Below the pieces are notes generated by a model. That model had not been told where the DNA came from, ran no database searches, and saw nothing but the letters and a program-made list of their open reading frames with translations. The position numbers and the translations under genes are program-made. Shown here piece by piece: positions 1 to 30,177 of a stretch of DNA of 64,000 bases (the stretch's first letter is position 1; the number at the start of each line of letters is the position of its first letter). The stretch is from Micropterix aruncella (lineage: Eukaryota > Arthropoda > Insecta > Lepidoptera > Micropterigidae): assembly GCA_944548615.1 (NCBI GenBank), contig OX155955.1:5724517-5788516 (forward strand), given 5' to 3'.

Positions 1-900
1 TTTAATAATATGCAGTGGTGACCAACCGGCATTATCTGAACGATAGACACGAGGACGAGGACGACAATATTTTGTTACTAGATTTTTAGCCGCGGCTTCG
101 TTCGTTTTTATATTAAAAACAATGCAGAACGCAAAAATAAAATCGGCTACTACCATATTAAAATTGTGAGGCTTCATATATTCTATCTGAAGATTCGATC
201 AGGCAGTTAACGGTTCCTGTGGAGCTTGGAAGAGGGTCGAATCTGGAAATTGCCCTTGTTTCCCCTATCACGGCAGGCGGATTGGATCCTCTAGAGATGA
301 TCTCCGGGCGATGCTGGGTGGTTTGCGCATCATGCGGCGTCAGTCAATTGACTGTACACTCAAATAACCGGGACTGGAAATGGGCTTATACATTTCCTAA
401 GAACAGGGGGTGGTTGTTGAACTGATGTCAGCTACTCTTGAAATTACTCATTCACCACCCGATCCCGTCTGAAAGATGGCCAAAGGGCGCCACGGTTTTC
501 GATAAATTCAACCTGAATTTCCGCTAAAATCAGGTAGAGGCCGCGCAAGCGTCTTTGAAGCTGTGACCAGACTGGTAGATGGAGAAATCCGGCTAAATCT
601 TACGTGAGGGCGCGAGGCTGCCACCTGTTTTTACGCGGTAAGGTGTCGGACTCTCACAGGTAAGTTGGCTTAGCTAGACAGTGGACTGTGTTGTCCCTAA
701 GTCTCTACGTTCACTTCAGGTTGAAAGTACGATCACATATCTTTATCACTTTCTGGGGTGACGGGTTTGCCCATTGTAGATGACACCTCGAGAGTGTAGG
801 TTCGATCAAATATTAAATAATATTATACTTTTCGATAATATAGTGCATGGTGGCCAACCGATTTTCTCTTAGGGGGCGCTTTCACGCTTTGATTAGGTCG
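1..900. repeat. SINE-like composite repeat, diverged copy
   Basis: This stretch is related to 4570-5000 and 35880-36340. All carry the gttatctgaacgatagaca block, the cagttaacggttcctgtg block and the tcgaagagggtcgaa block in the same order. The part at about 530-760 matches the body of the longer repeat seen at 6500-7170 and 54315-54560. I see no credible coding frame. The short open frame at 219-425 lies inside repeat sequence. Confidence 0.55.
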
Positions 901-1035
901 ACCTGTATGTAACTAACTATGTAATGGAATCTAAGGTAACTAAATTAACCATCTTCCAAGGATCGTAGCGTCATGAAAATTGGCAGCTGTATGTAGTTCT
1001 GATGACAATACAATAATATGGTACTGTCGAACTGA

Positions 1036-1275
1036 TCTGATGATGGAGTCGGAAGATATGAACTGGAACTTCATGATGGAACATCGTATCATAGCTGTGT
1101 TTGGACTTGTTAGAAAAGTCTTGGAATGATCTTTGACCACGATTAGGTTTCAAGGTCTGATGATGAAGCCGGAAGACAGGAATTGGCATTCCATGATAGA
1201 ATATCGTATCATAGTCGAGTTTGTACTTGTGAGAAAGGTCACGTAATGGACATTGAACACGATCAGGTTTCAAGG
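1036..1275. repeat. Two-copy tandem repeat, period 120 bp
   Basis: The blocks 1036-1155 and 1156-1275 both begin tctgatgatg and end ggtttcaagg, and differ at roughly a quarter of positions. The period is a multiple of three. The minus strand is open across both copies (971-1339), giving two similar 40-residue blocks that end FRLHHQ. No homologue is recognised, so coding status is unknown. Confidence 0.7.
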
Positions 1276-1962
1276 TTATAACAAACCTATTATATATTGA
1301 CTTGTGAATATTGAGTGTAAATAGTGTAAATATTGACATAGGTGCCTGTATAAAATGTATATAGACCTGTACATGGAGAGTGTAAAAAGAATATTTTTTT
1401 TGGTTTTTACGTGCATTTATAAAAGCGTGTTTTTAGTGTCTTTTTTAAACTATTAATTTATTTCTGCCATGCCTTGCGGGCGCCGGACTCTCGAGGCCTA
1501 CCAAATATTATTAAAGGTGTTGATCAAATCTACATATGTAGGTGCAACTTTGATACACGCTTATTTTATTAAGCAATATTTTATAAATACGTACTTATAT
1601 AGAGCTCTTAGATCGTACAATCAAAATTCTCAAAGTTTGGATATATTCAATTTATCATCAAATACTTACTTCGAAGAGATTAAAGACACGATTTACGGCC
1701 TTCAGGCTTGAAGTGTTTCTTCATCTGTTAAATATTGTAGAATACTGTAATATTTATTATTTATATCACATTATAAATATACTCGTATCATTATGCTATA
1801 TTATAGCTATTTATATTACCTATACTTTTGATGTTTTATTATTATCTTACGTTATTGTTTATATTATGATATTATTTTATCAATATTTTGTGTATTAAAG
1901 TAATTTATTTCATGTAATTAGTTCTCTATCCCTTCCTCGAAAACTACTCTCTTACGTAATAA

Positions 1963-2681
1963 CAGTGGCGGTTCCTTCATACAAGCCGAAAAGCCCGGCT
2001 TGCCTTATATCTTAAAAATCTTCTTAAATAGGTCGCTAAAGTAATATGTGTCTATTGCTATCTAGTGGGCACAGATCACTCCATGCGACAAAACAGCTTA
2101 TCGACAAAGCGACAATTCGCTGCAATCTTACCGAGTTCAGTTCAGATAGTCATCTCGCTCGCACACTGGGCTTGCAACGGGGCTTTCAAAATCAGGGGTC
2201 CTCTTATCCTAACCTGTGGCAAATTACGCAAAACAATATATGTATATACGACTTTTGTATTAACATTTAAGCCAGGCTTGCGTTATGGAAGTAGAATGCG
2301 AGCGTGTTCCGTATTTAGTTCCGTTTTTTTTAAACAAATGGCAGATCACATTTTCTATTGTAAAATTTCAATGATTTGTGGTTTTAATAGCCTGATAAAC
2401 AATGGAGGAAATTGTTTCTTGTGGTGAGTTCTGACAACTTGATTTCACTCGCTCAAACAAATAAAAAGGCAATTATTAAAGCCACCGCAGGTATGCGACT
2501 GCTGATAAGTATATGCTAAATTCTGTCTAGCAGTAGCATGTCTTCAGTGTGCTTTATTGATACACAAGCAGTAAATTTCAAACTGAAGATTGACGAGTAC
2601 CACTTTTTTACTATATAAAGCGTAAAAGCACAAAAAGATATGTCGGGCTTGCTCCATTCACCAACCCCGGGCAAGCCACTG
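1963..2681. mobile_element. Non-autonomous hAT-like element
   Basis: The element starts cagtggcgg and ends gcaagccactg, an inverted CAGTGGC terminus. It is flanked by the 8-bp direct repeat cgtaataa at 1955-1962 and 2682-2689. An 8-bp duplication with CAGTG termini is typical of the hAT superfamily. Its ends match, in the opposite orientation, the element at 12620-13836. It has no transposase frame. Confidence 0.85.
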
Positions 2682-3129
2682 CGTAATAACTGTATTTTCG
2701 TCACATTTTCTTCTTGCGCTGAGACAATATGTCTTGTTAAATTGTGAAAACTTTTAATAAGCCTTAGATTTGCATAATATGTGTTAGTATTAAGTATAAA
2801 ACGTTGTAAGTTTTCTGAAAGAATAAAAATAAATAAAATAACTAAAAATAAGTGAAATTCAATGGAATATTTGGCTGTTTATATTTTCAGACAACTTATA
2901 CATATGGCTAGTAATCCGCTGTGGTGCAGCCAAAACTATTTCATTTGTGAGGTGTTCTTCTGTTAAAATATTCCTGAACTTGCTGTTTAATACTTTTAAT
3001 TGCGAGAAAGATAGTTCACACACAATGTCCACCTGAAAAACTTTGACTATAACTACAAGTGCATCCATATGGATGAAGAAGCTAGTTCTGCTGCATCAAG
3101 TTTCAAGAGAAGGTTTTTTGTGAGCTTTC

Positions 3130-3790
3130 AAGATAAGATAAAGATAAAAAGTATTTATTTCCAATACTACCATACAATTGTGTAGGAATGGCAGTAATTA
3201 ATCTTAAACTAGTTACTCAATTTAGCCAAGAGATGGTATACAATATATAACTTTAAACTTACCAATTTACAAAAACAAAGACTATATGATCAATCAAATA
3301 TCTGCACCGGCCTACCTAGAGGCCCGTGACATCTTCCACTAGGCATTTTGCCTTTTCGTGGGATTTCGCGTGAGCCGGGCCCTTTAGCCCGGCTTTCGGG
3401 ATAAGGCGTCGCAGGGCTTTGCGCCCTGCGGCAAGTCTCATTGTTAGGTGCTTAGGCACCTTATCGTGAAGGATTGAGACTATATGATAACACTTTACAA
3501 CAAAACAATTAACGGTAAATAATATGTATAAGATTAAATGGGTAGATACGATGCTATGTACGAGTATTTTGAAAATATTTTAAGAAGTCGTTATGAGCAT
3601 ACATGTTGATTTTAAGCAGATAGACTCGGATGGATCTCTTGAAGATATCGATGTTTTTAATCGCTTTTAATCTTTCGGGCAATTTATTAAAAAGTTTGAG
3701 GCCTAAGTATCGACTAGTCGCCTGGAACTTGCGAGGATTGCCTGGACACCAAGGCGGTGTCATGAGGAACAAATTCTGGAATCGCCTCTA
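3130..3790 (-). mobile_element. 5-prime-truncated LINE 3-prime end
   Basis: Read on the minus strand, 3772-3554 encodes a fragment with LFNKLPERLK and FKRSIRVYLL, the usual extreme C-terminus of Jockey/CR1-type reverse transcriptases. It is followed by a long 3-prime UTR ending in an AAGATA-type repeat near 3130-3150. Only the last about 70 codons remain. The 3-prime UTR contains an unusual GC-rich hairpin cluster, listed separately. Confidence 0.65.
3318..3475. other. GC-rich hairpin cluster in a LINE 3-prime UTR
   Basis: At least three short inverted repeats lie in a row: gccgggccctttagcccggc, gcagggctttgcgccctgc and aggtgcttaggcacct. The sequence is much richer in GC than both flanks. It could fold as RNA on either strand. 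I do not recognise a known RNA family. Confidence 0.6.
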
Positions 3791-4346
3791 AAATTGAAAC
3801 CTTAACTGATCGATCGATTTCCGCCTTCGCCTGCATAGCGAGCGATCGAAAGATCGCCTTCGCATGCAATTATCGCATGTATTCCGCAATTTTGACATTT
3901 TGTTTAGCAATTCCGATATTTCGTTTGGTCAACATTTGAAAAAATAAACTCCCAAAGTTCATAGATAATAGGGGTCAGTATTTCGATTAATTATTTTTTT
4001 GTACAAAATTGTTGATCTCGATTCCTTTAGAGAATAGAAACTTCATAGGTCAGTACCTAATATTTTAAAGTTGCAACGCCTTCTACGGAGAAAAATCTAT
4101 ATTGCTGTGCCGATATGGCGTATTTCTACGTACCAACGTCGAAATATAGATATCGCCCATCGACGCAGCAATTATAAACCGATATTCCTCAATAATGAGG
4201 AAAATCAAGTGGCCGGTTTCAATGTTAGATGTTGCGATCGGTTGCGATAGCGTCCGTTGGCATTTCAATATCGAGCCGTTTGATTTAGTTAAGTCAGTCA
4301 GTGTCGGTCAGCGCGTTCTCTTGACCAGACCAGTTCTATCGAGAGA

Positions 4347-4360
4347 GTATCGCTCTCCGA
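4347..4360. other. Left edge of the tandem-duplicated unit 1
   Basis: From gtatcgctctccgaaac onward the sequence aligns with 35644 onward. To the left of this point (4346 and below) I see no similarity to the sequence left of 35644. This is therefore a breakpoint of the segmental duplication that contains the mannosidase genes. Confidence 0.6.
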
Positions 4361-4368
4361 AACCAGTG

Positions 4369-5309
4369 CGCCCCAGTAGCCTTGAGTGACACACTCTGTG
4401 AATCTGTGAAACATCTCTAATCGAGTTGCTATTGACATTTTGCTCCGGTTCTGATATCAGTGTATCTCGCAAGATTGACTCACATTAGTGATTGTTTAAG
4501 GTTTGCGACGGTTTATAAAGTGGTAGCGACGGTGCCAGCACGCCTGAAATATGTCGAAAATAAAACTACCTTTGTACCTGTCTACCGGCGTTATCTGAAC
4601 GATAGACAAGAGGACGAGGACGGCAATATTTCGTTACTAGATTTTACCCGCGGCTTCGCTCGTTTTTATATTATAAAAAATGCATAACGCCATAATAAAA
4701 TAGCCCTCTACCAAAATGAAATTGTGAGGCTTCCTATATTCTATCTGTAGGTTTGATCAGGCAGTTAACGGTTCCTGTGCAACTTGGGCCATGTGCCCTT
4801 CTCGTTATCATTAGTCGGCGCAACTCACGGTTTGACTCCCATTTGGTAGCCTCCTCGAAGAGGGTCGAACCTGGAAAGAACTCCGTTTCTCCTGTCACGG
4901 CAGGAGGATCGGATCCTTCTGTCAAAGATTAGGTAATATTATGCTTCTCGATAATAGAGAGCAGTTGTGTCCAACCGTTTTTCCTTAAAGGGCTACTTAA
5001 ATTTCTGCCATGCCGCGCGAGCACCGGACCCTCTATCCCGAAAAATTTCATTACAAGTTTTGATCAAATCGAAATACATGCAATTTTGATACACTTATCT
5101 TTTGCGTACGCCCCAGTAGCCTTGAGTGACACTCTGTGAAACTGTGAAACATCTCTAATCGGGTTGCTATTGACTTTTGGCTCCGGTTCTGATATCAGCG
5201 TATCTCGCAAGATTGATACACATTAGTGATTGTTTAGGGTTTGCTACGGTTTATAAAGTGGTAGCGACAGTACAAGCACGCCTGAAATATGTCGAAAATA
5301 AAACTATCT
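4369..5309. repeat. Direct repeats flanking a SINE-like core, unit 1
   Basis: A block of about 200 bp running from gccccagtagccttgag to gtcgaaaataaaact occurs at 4369-4570 and again at 5108-5309. The roughly 540 bp between them contain a tRNA-like B box (ggtttgactcc, near 4830) and the tcgaagagggtcgaacc block. The arrangement could be a miniature terminal-repeat element or a local duplication of a SINE. The same arrangement recurs at 35665-36625. Confidence 0.55.
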
Positions 5310-5516
5310 GTGTAGATTTCAGATAAAGTTAAATCAAGGCTCGAATGAACTGGGAGCTGAAATTTAGCATTAGATGTCGATGCTGCTTTTAACCATAGAA
5401 CCAAACATCCATCTTACGCCATAAATAACAACATGGGCTACGAGTGACTCTTGAAGATAAAACAAATATATCAGCCATTTATCTGCAATATTATCTGAAT
5501 GCCAATTAAACTATAA

Positions 5517-5710
5517 TGGGCTCCCTAGACGATCAAGCATGCTTGTCAAGCATCGCGTCCCGGGCTGGGAGGGGATCGTCAACCGCAGGAAATGTGCAAA
5601 TATTGTTTTGAAATATTTACCAAAAATGCCTAATTGTGTAATTTTATACCAGGGAGTCAATCATTCATCAATCAATTACGTCTAATTAACGTGACTCCAA
5701 AATTATAATA

Positions 5711-5746
<36 letters not shown>

Positions 5747-5936
5747 TATTATATATAAATATAATTATATATTTAAATATATTAGGTATATATAAATATA
5801 TTAGGTATAAACTACAAAATTAGGCATTTTTGGTAAATATTACAAAAAAATATTTGCATATTTCCTGCGGTTGACGATTCCCTCCCAGCCCGGGACGCGA
5901 TGCTTGACAAGCATGCTTGATCGTCTATGGAGCCCT
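5517..5936. mobile_element. Palindromic MITE with TA-repeat core
   Basis: Long imperfect terminal inverted repeats (about 130 bp; the ends read gggctcc and ggagccc) surround an AT/TA-rich centre. It is flanked by TAA at 5514-5516 and 5937-5939. The orthologous place in unit 2 (about 48870) reads attaaactataagaactc with no insert, so this is a true insertion after the duplication. A TAA duplication suits a PIF/Harbinger-type MITE. Confidence 0.85.
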
Positions 5937-6489
5937 TAAGAAATCTAAAAGGCACGAAATTTAACCAAATACTCCTGCGGTGGCCTCATTCGTTTGCCTT
6001 GTCATAAAATCTAAAAGTCATAATTTATTACTAAATGGTCGCAAACAATGCACTATAACTATAATAAAATGCTAAATGGCCCTATAAGCAACTACCTATT
6101 TTAGCATTATTATGACTTCTGTTACAACTTTTAAATTCTATGCTTTTTTGGTAATTGATACTGCAGTATGCTCAATAATCGGCTTTTGCCAATTAGTCAA
6201 TTTATGACCAAAATGGCTACTAGGCAAGGTCTAAAACCTAGGATCTCTGAAATTGTTACTTGAAGGGGGAGGGGGGTAGTTATCACCTCCTTTAACTAGC
6301 CCATTAGCCGCCGCGCTACCAGTATAGTGGAATAAGTAAGAGTTCCAAAACTGGTAACCAGAGAGCGAGGGAGCTCCACTAGCTTGCCAGTGCCTTCGCT
6401 GTTTGAGGAGGCCTCTGCTGGTCAGTGGCTTAACTGGATATATAAATTGATTACGTCTCAAAGTCGTTGAGACTCATCTCAGTGTGACA

Positions 6490-7175
6490 AGACGTCAAGG
6501 TTGTTATAGTTCGCCCGCAACTTCCTAATGGTTCCGCGCAGCTTGGTGGTATTGGCCATCTTTGTGTTCAAATCCCATTCGGGAGCCTCCTCGAAGAGGG
6601 ACTTAACCTGCCGGGGCCGTTGTGAGCTCTACCTGCGGATAAAAACCCACAGTCGGAGGCGGTTGGGATCAGAAGTGCGGATTTTGGGGAACACTGGCCG
6701 AAATGAGCATTTCAGCCACGCTTACACAATCCGGTGAATAACCAGGGGGGGACTGGAGACATGTGTTTCCTAAATAGCGGGGGTAGCCGTTGACCTGGCG
6801 TCACCTATCCTTAGAAACGATCCGATGACCACCTGACCTCGATTGACCTTGACAGGCAAGGGGCGCAACAGATCCGCGAATTTAATTACCGCAAACGTCA
6901 GGTAGAGGCCGCGCAAGCATACTCGAATCGGCGACCAGACTGAAGGACGGAGAAATCCTTCTAAATCTGGTATTAAGGGCGTGAGGTCAGCGCGCTGGTT
7001 TGACTTCCCAGTGCTCGCGGTAAGGCGTTGGACTCTTGCGGGCATGTTGGACTCTTACTGTGTTGTCCCTAAGTCTCTGCGTTCACCCCAATGGGAGAAA
7101 GAATAATTTGATATCATTATAACTTCCTCCGTAGGTTCGTTCGTAGTAGTTGACAACTCTCAAGTTCGCCCGCCA
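6490..7175 (+). repeat. tRNA-derived SINE-like repeat
   Basis: It opens with a tRNA-like segment (cagcttggtggtattggcc, then ttcaaatccc resembling a pol III B box) and continues into a conserved body with ggcggttgggatcag, acgatccgatgacca and ggtagaggccgcgcaagc. The unit 2 counterpart is 49430-50110, where the B box reads ggttcaaatcccatccggg. This copy lacks about 22 bp just before the B box. Short open frames inside it are not genes. Confidence 0.55.
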
Positions 7176-8296
7176 GGATGGACAATCTATATTAATATGA
7201 CGAAGGCGGCATTGATACCGAAAGTCAGTCATGCGTAGAGCCATGGAACAATTACATATTTATGTTTTACTCAATCCAAAGCGACCTTGTAGAAGCCACG
7301 CGTTACTTCGTGGACACTTTATAAGAAATCGATACTAATAAAAAAATCGCTTAAGTTCAATCTCAGTTGCTCCAAAGTATTTTAAATATGATAAGACAAA
7401 ACCTATTTAAGAAGGTACTTTTTATGAGTTGTTTTTTCTTCAATTTAGTGACAAATTAAAAAATATCACCAATTTGGGGTCATATATAATTTTCATTATT
7501 TTTTACAAAAACTTCGTTTACGTAGAAATTAGGCATTCGGAAATTCTGAAAAAATGGGCGTACTCATGAAGAAGATCGATTTTATAATCAATCAATGTCG
7601 TAATACGATTATACGCAATAAAACAATATAAAGTAAATAACAAATCAAATTTTGTGTCCTTTTTTTACTCCAAGAATATTTAAACCTCGTTCACATATAT
7701 GTATGTTGTTTCTAATTCCCATTTACTGCTTAAATTCAATAACTTTGACATGTTACTTTTAATATTATATATGTAGTTGTTTCGAGATAAATTGCGATTA
7801 TTCAATGATTCACGCTCCATTAGCTGGGAAATTTTTTTCACCGCTTTAAAATGCGTCATTCTGCATAAGCGAATATTTTAATAAAAGTGGGAAAGTACCA
7901 TTTTACTACACGAGTTCAAGGCGAGCAGTTGCCTAGATTTACGAACTACACTAGGAGACAAACATGTGAAAATGCCACAAGTAGAAATTTGAGTCTTAAC
8001 TATATTTGCTCAAATGTTGGGAGGGAAGGGGAAGTTGGGGGGGGGGGGGTACTCTTTAATACTGAAGGCAGCGCCAAGCGTCGCAGATCGCAAATACGAG
8101 ACGCTTTTGCCAATAAGCAATGCGACGCTGTTTACTTTGCGCGCGACTGGTTTTCTGTAGGTAGATAGATATTTTGCAATATGCCTCCATAGGCTTGCAT
8201 TTTGCATGAGAACAGTATTAAGATGTATGATGTATGTTCTTCGATTAGGCGTGCTGGTACAAACAAAGTGCACACTTATTTATTTGTAATATTATT
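7176..8296. other. Non-coding upstream region, shared by both units
   Basis: This aligns with 50110-51210 in unit 2 with small indels. It contains a poly-G tract (about 8037-8050; counterpart about 50957-50968). I find no credible open frame and no RNA gene. It is AT-rich intergenic sequence upstream of mannosidase copy 1. Confidence 0.5.
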
Positions 8297-8385
8297 ATTA
8301 ATATTAAACTCTTTATTTGCACTTTTTAAAATACAAAAAGGCAACTTTATTGCCTCATGGCAATAACTTGCTACTAAACTAATCA
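8297..8385 (-). mobile_element. LINE 3-prime tail remnant
   Basis: Reverse-complemented, this gives the same tail as the LINE ending at 59827: a ttgccatgaggcaata stem, then gcctttttgtat, then gtgcaaataaagagttta. It is present in both units (counterpart 51230-51305), so it predates the duplication. It ends about 340 bp upstream of the mannosidase start codon. Confidence 0.6.
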
Positions 8386-8453
8386 CCGTGCAGTGGTACA
8401 TGCGCGCGTTGTGGAAATAAAGAATATTATAGGAGGCCAAGAGGCAGCGTCAA

Positions 8454-8612
8454 AAAAGTGCAAGAGTTTTGTAAAAGCTGATACTTTCAGATCGGACAGT
8501 GTTGTAGCCATAAGATGCTGGGGTAGAGCTAGCAGGCCAGACTCTGGACACTTAGCGTCAAAATATTGTCTGATGTGAAAGTATCACCTTTCGAAAACTC
8601 TTGCACTTTATT
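8454..8612. repeat. Inverted repeat in the presumed promoter region
   Basis: The arm aaagtgcaagagttttgtaa...gatactttcag (from 8454) is repeated in reverse complement at about 8566-8612 (gaaagtatcacc...aaaactcttgcacttta). The arms are about 43 bp with a few mismatches and about 65 bp between them. The same structure is kept upstream of copy 2 (51387-51545). It may be a small MITE or a hairpin close to the transcription start. Confidence 0.7.
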
Positions 8613-8631
8613 GTCGCTGGCTCTCCAACTA

Positions 8632-8724
8632 TTGAACAAATAAGTGATTTACCAATTCATGGATTGAATGATTTATCATCAAGTATTAAACAAATAAGAA
8701 ATTTATCAATTCAGTGAAGTGACA
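8632..8724 (+). promoter_or_regulatory. Candidate proximal promoter / 5-prime UTR of copy 1
   Basis: A repeated block (gaacaaataagtgatttacc at 8632 and aaacaaataagaaatttatc at about 8688) ends just before an arthropod-type initiator-like TCAGT at 8711, 14 bases upstream of the ATG. The same layout occurs before copy 2. No TATA box is obvious. A 5-prime UTR of about 12 bases would be very short, so transcription may start further upstream. Confidence 0.25.
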
Positions 8725-27613
<18,889 letters not shown>

Positions 27614-28576
27614 TCGGTTCCGTGACACATTAAAGCGACGTTTGTGTTTGTGATGAAGTGCCAAGTACTATGATTTTGAGGGACGACTCCGTGTGGGACT
27701 TAATTTTTCCTTAGTGACATTTGTGAAGATTCTAGTTTTGATTTGTAAACATAAAGAAATTGAAAGTAGCGCGTAGACTAATTCTCTAGAGTTATATAGC
27801 TAATTGTTTTTAACCGTAATGTTTGTGTATATTATTGATATGAATATTTTAAGAATTATGTACATAAATGGCGTACAATATTATTAGAGAAGGGATGTGT
27901 TTATATGTTTTTAATGGATAAATATAATTTATTTTTTAGTGTTTTAACGCCTCTAAGAGTCAAATGTATAGTGTCAATTAAATGTAGTTTAATTATTACT
28001 TTTTTTACCTTACAAAATAATTGCAATTGTGACTTTTCTATTTTGTTTTATGAGTTTTCGCACAGTTGTAACAGTATATTATATGACACATATCTGAACT
28101 TTTTTACCAAAAAACTCTTGCCATTCATTTTACTTTAAAAAATCCATATTTAAATGCTCCTTGACAATTTACCCCGAATAGTTTGTAAAGAAAATAGCTT
28201 AGTACATTTTATTTTAAAACATGGTCATGTAAATACGTTGGTAGAATGTTTATTATTCTGTAAATACAATGGACCATCTCTTATGAGCGTTATTTCTCTT
28301 TTGAATAATAATTGAAGGATTTAGTGTAGAATCTCTCATAATAATACAATAATCATTCCACTTGGCCAGTCTATTGCGGTCAGTTTTTACTTTTATTACC
28401 ATAATGTTATAATGAGAACTGGGCACTAAACTGTTAATCCGTTAATCGTTGATTAACAAAATTACATTTGTCGTTAACGATCCAGCTTTTAATTCAACTT
28501 TGAAATTAATTATCGGACTCAACTTTTGTTACATTTATGTTCCGTTATTCTGAAGCTCATTAAATATTTTTTCAGA
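27614..28576. other. 3-prime UTR / downstream flank of mannosidase copy 1
   Basis: AT-rich sequence without repeats that I recognise, following the stop codon. It probably includes the 3-prime UTR, with candidate attaaa signals at about 27976 and 28558 and no perfect aataaa. The open frame 27905-28138 looks random. Confidence 0.4.
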
Positions 28577-28578
28577 TA

Positions 28579-29897
28579 CAGTAGAACCTCGATTATCCAT
28601 CAGGGGTAAAATAGAAGGATAATAGAAAAGAGGGGGTTGCATAGTACCATTGATTTTATACAGCATTAAGTTGCTCAGTGCCGTACTACGATTCGGCATC
28701 TAGGTTTTTTCTACTAAATGCAAAGTGTAGATGGGACTCATAGTTACAAACATTGAATAATGAATAATGCCTATCTCGAAATAACATAATATTTTAATAA
28801 CAAACAAATTTTAAGTCACACTTATTATTTAATATTATTTAAATAAAGATGTACATTTTTAATTTGGTATAAAGGCTTCAATAATAACTACGCACTTTAA
28901 TAATTGAATATTAAAGTGCATGGTTAAAGTGCACCTAATAATTGAATATTATTATTGTTATCATTGGTTAAATTATTGGGTTTTATAATCAATTATTCCT
29001 TCATAAAAAACCATTCTTTATCAATTTTCTTATAGACGGCCAAATCAATTGCTATTAATTTCGACGAATAATGATATCCTCGCCACCTGCATGTCGCCGG
29101 CGTAAAAGAGTTGCCAAATCGTACTATGGCATTGTGCAATCTAATACCCTATATAATTAATGATAATATCACAAAAAAATACATTACCATTTACGTAATT
29201 ATGTAATTATTATATTGATTATGGCTGTTTTCACAAAAGCACAGTACATATACTGTTGGGGACTGAGCTAAATGTAAGCGGTGGCTGAGGTGCGGAGACC
29301 GGCGTTTGTAGAACATGCGTTCTTTCGTTAGCGTACATACCTATACCTATTACTGTTGAGTATCATAGGGCAGTGATGTCACAATGCTAATGTCTGTGAT
29401 AGGGAGACCGAACGCCTGCCTTGCACCTCAGCCACCGCTTACTTTTATCTCAGTCCCCAACTGTATATACATAATTGGTTCTTTGAGGGGGGTTTTCTAT
29501 TGATAAAAACAGAATTACGTAAAGTATTTGAGAAACAATATTTCCTTAGGTAATTTTTGCGCTGCGTCGTTTGCGGCAAAAGCAATTCGTCGAAGATATT
29601 ATGAAGACAGTGAAGACTGATGGTTAACCCTTAGAAAAAAAGCCATGGGGAACTAACATATTTTCAACCCTTGAAAATTTCTTTTGTAGGGGGTGTTAGT
29701 GCACTCATACTAATGTATAATGGTGGCTTATTCAATGAAGGCGACCTTGTTTACATATAATTACATAATTGCATAAATGCGGAGATCAGCCGCCTGCTAG
29801 CTATCGCAACGGAAAACCACCGATTGGTGGTATTAGCACTCCAGCCGTTAACAGAAGGTGACGGATAAAAGGGTGGTGGAAAATCGAGGTTCTAGTG
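28579..29897. mobile_element. pogo-like DNA transposon, non-autonomous
   Basis: Ends are cagtagaacctcgattatcc and the inverse ending aaaatcgaggttctagtg, flanked by TA at 28577-28578 and 29898-29899. CAGTxGAACCTCGATTATCC termini with TA duplication fit the pogo/Tigger branch of Tc1/mariner. About 1.3 kb with no transposase frame. It contains a nested MITE at 29253-29463. Confidence 0.75.
29253..29463. mobile_element. Nested MITE with about 40-bp inverted ends
   Basis: The left end gttggggactgagctaaatg...gcggtggctgaggtgc is repeated inverted at the right (gcacctcagccaccgc...ctcagtccccaac). It is flanked by TA-rich sequence (catata / tatata). It lies inside the pogo-like element. Confidence 0.8.
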
Positions 29898-30177
29898 TAA
29901 TATAACAAAAGACGCTACTGGCAAAGAATATACAATTTCACTTCACTGGCCTGTTAGCAATCATCATGGGTTGCTGTGAAATAAATACTGTATTGGAAGT
30001 GTTGGCACATTTTTGAAAGCTTAACAAAATAATGCTTTTACTCATTAATTTGTTAAACTTTCTTTGTTAAACTATTCCCGTATTGTTTGGAAAATCATTT
30101 AAAATCATAGGAGAATTGAAGCAAAGTATAGAGTTTTATTACTCTGAAACTCTTAATTAAATGATTATTGAATCAAC

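Noticed and set aside
6490..7175. A tRNA gene, suggested by B-box-like ggttcaaatccc (also near 4830 and 49514)
   Set aside because: No complete cloverleaf with acceptor stem and anticodon arm can be drawn. The motif is embedded in repeats found many times in the window, which fits a SINE.
27905..28138. 77-codon open frame after the mannosidase stop
   Set aside because: AT-rich composition with no recognisable motif, in probable 3-prime UTR.
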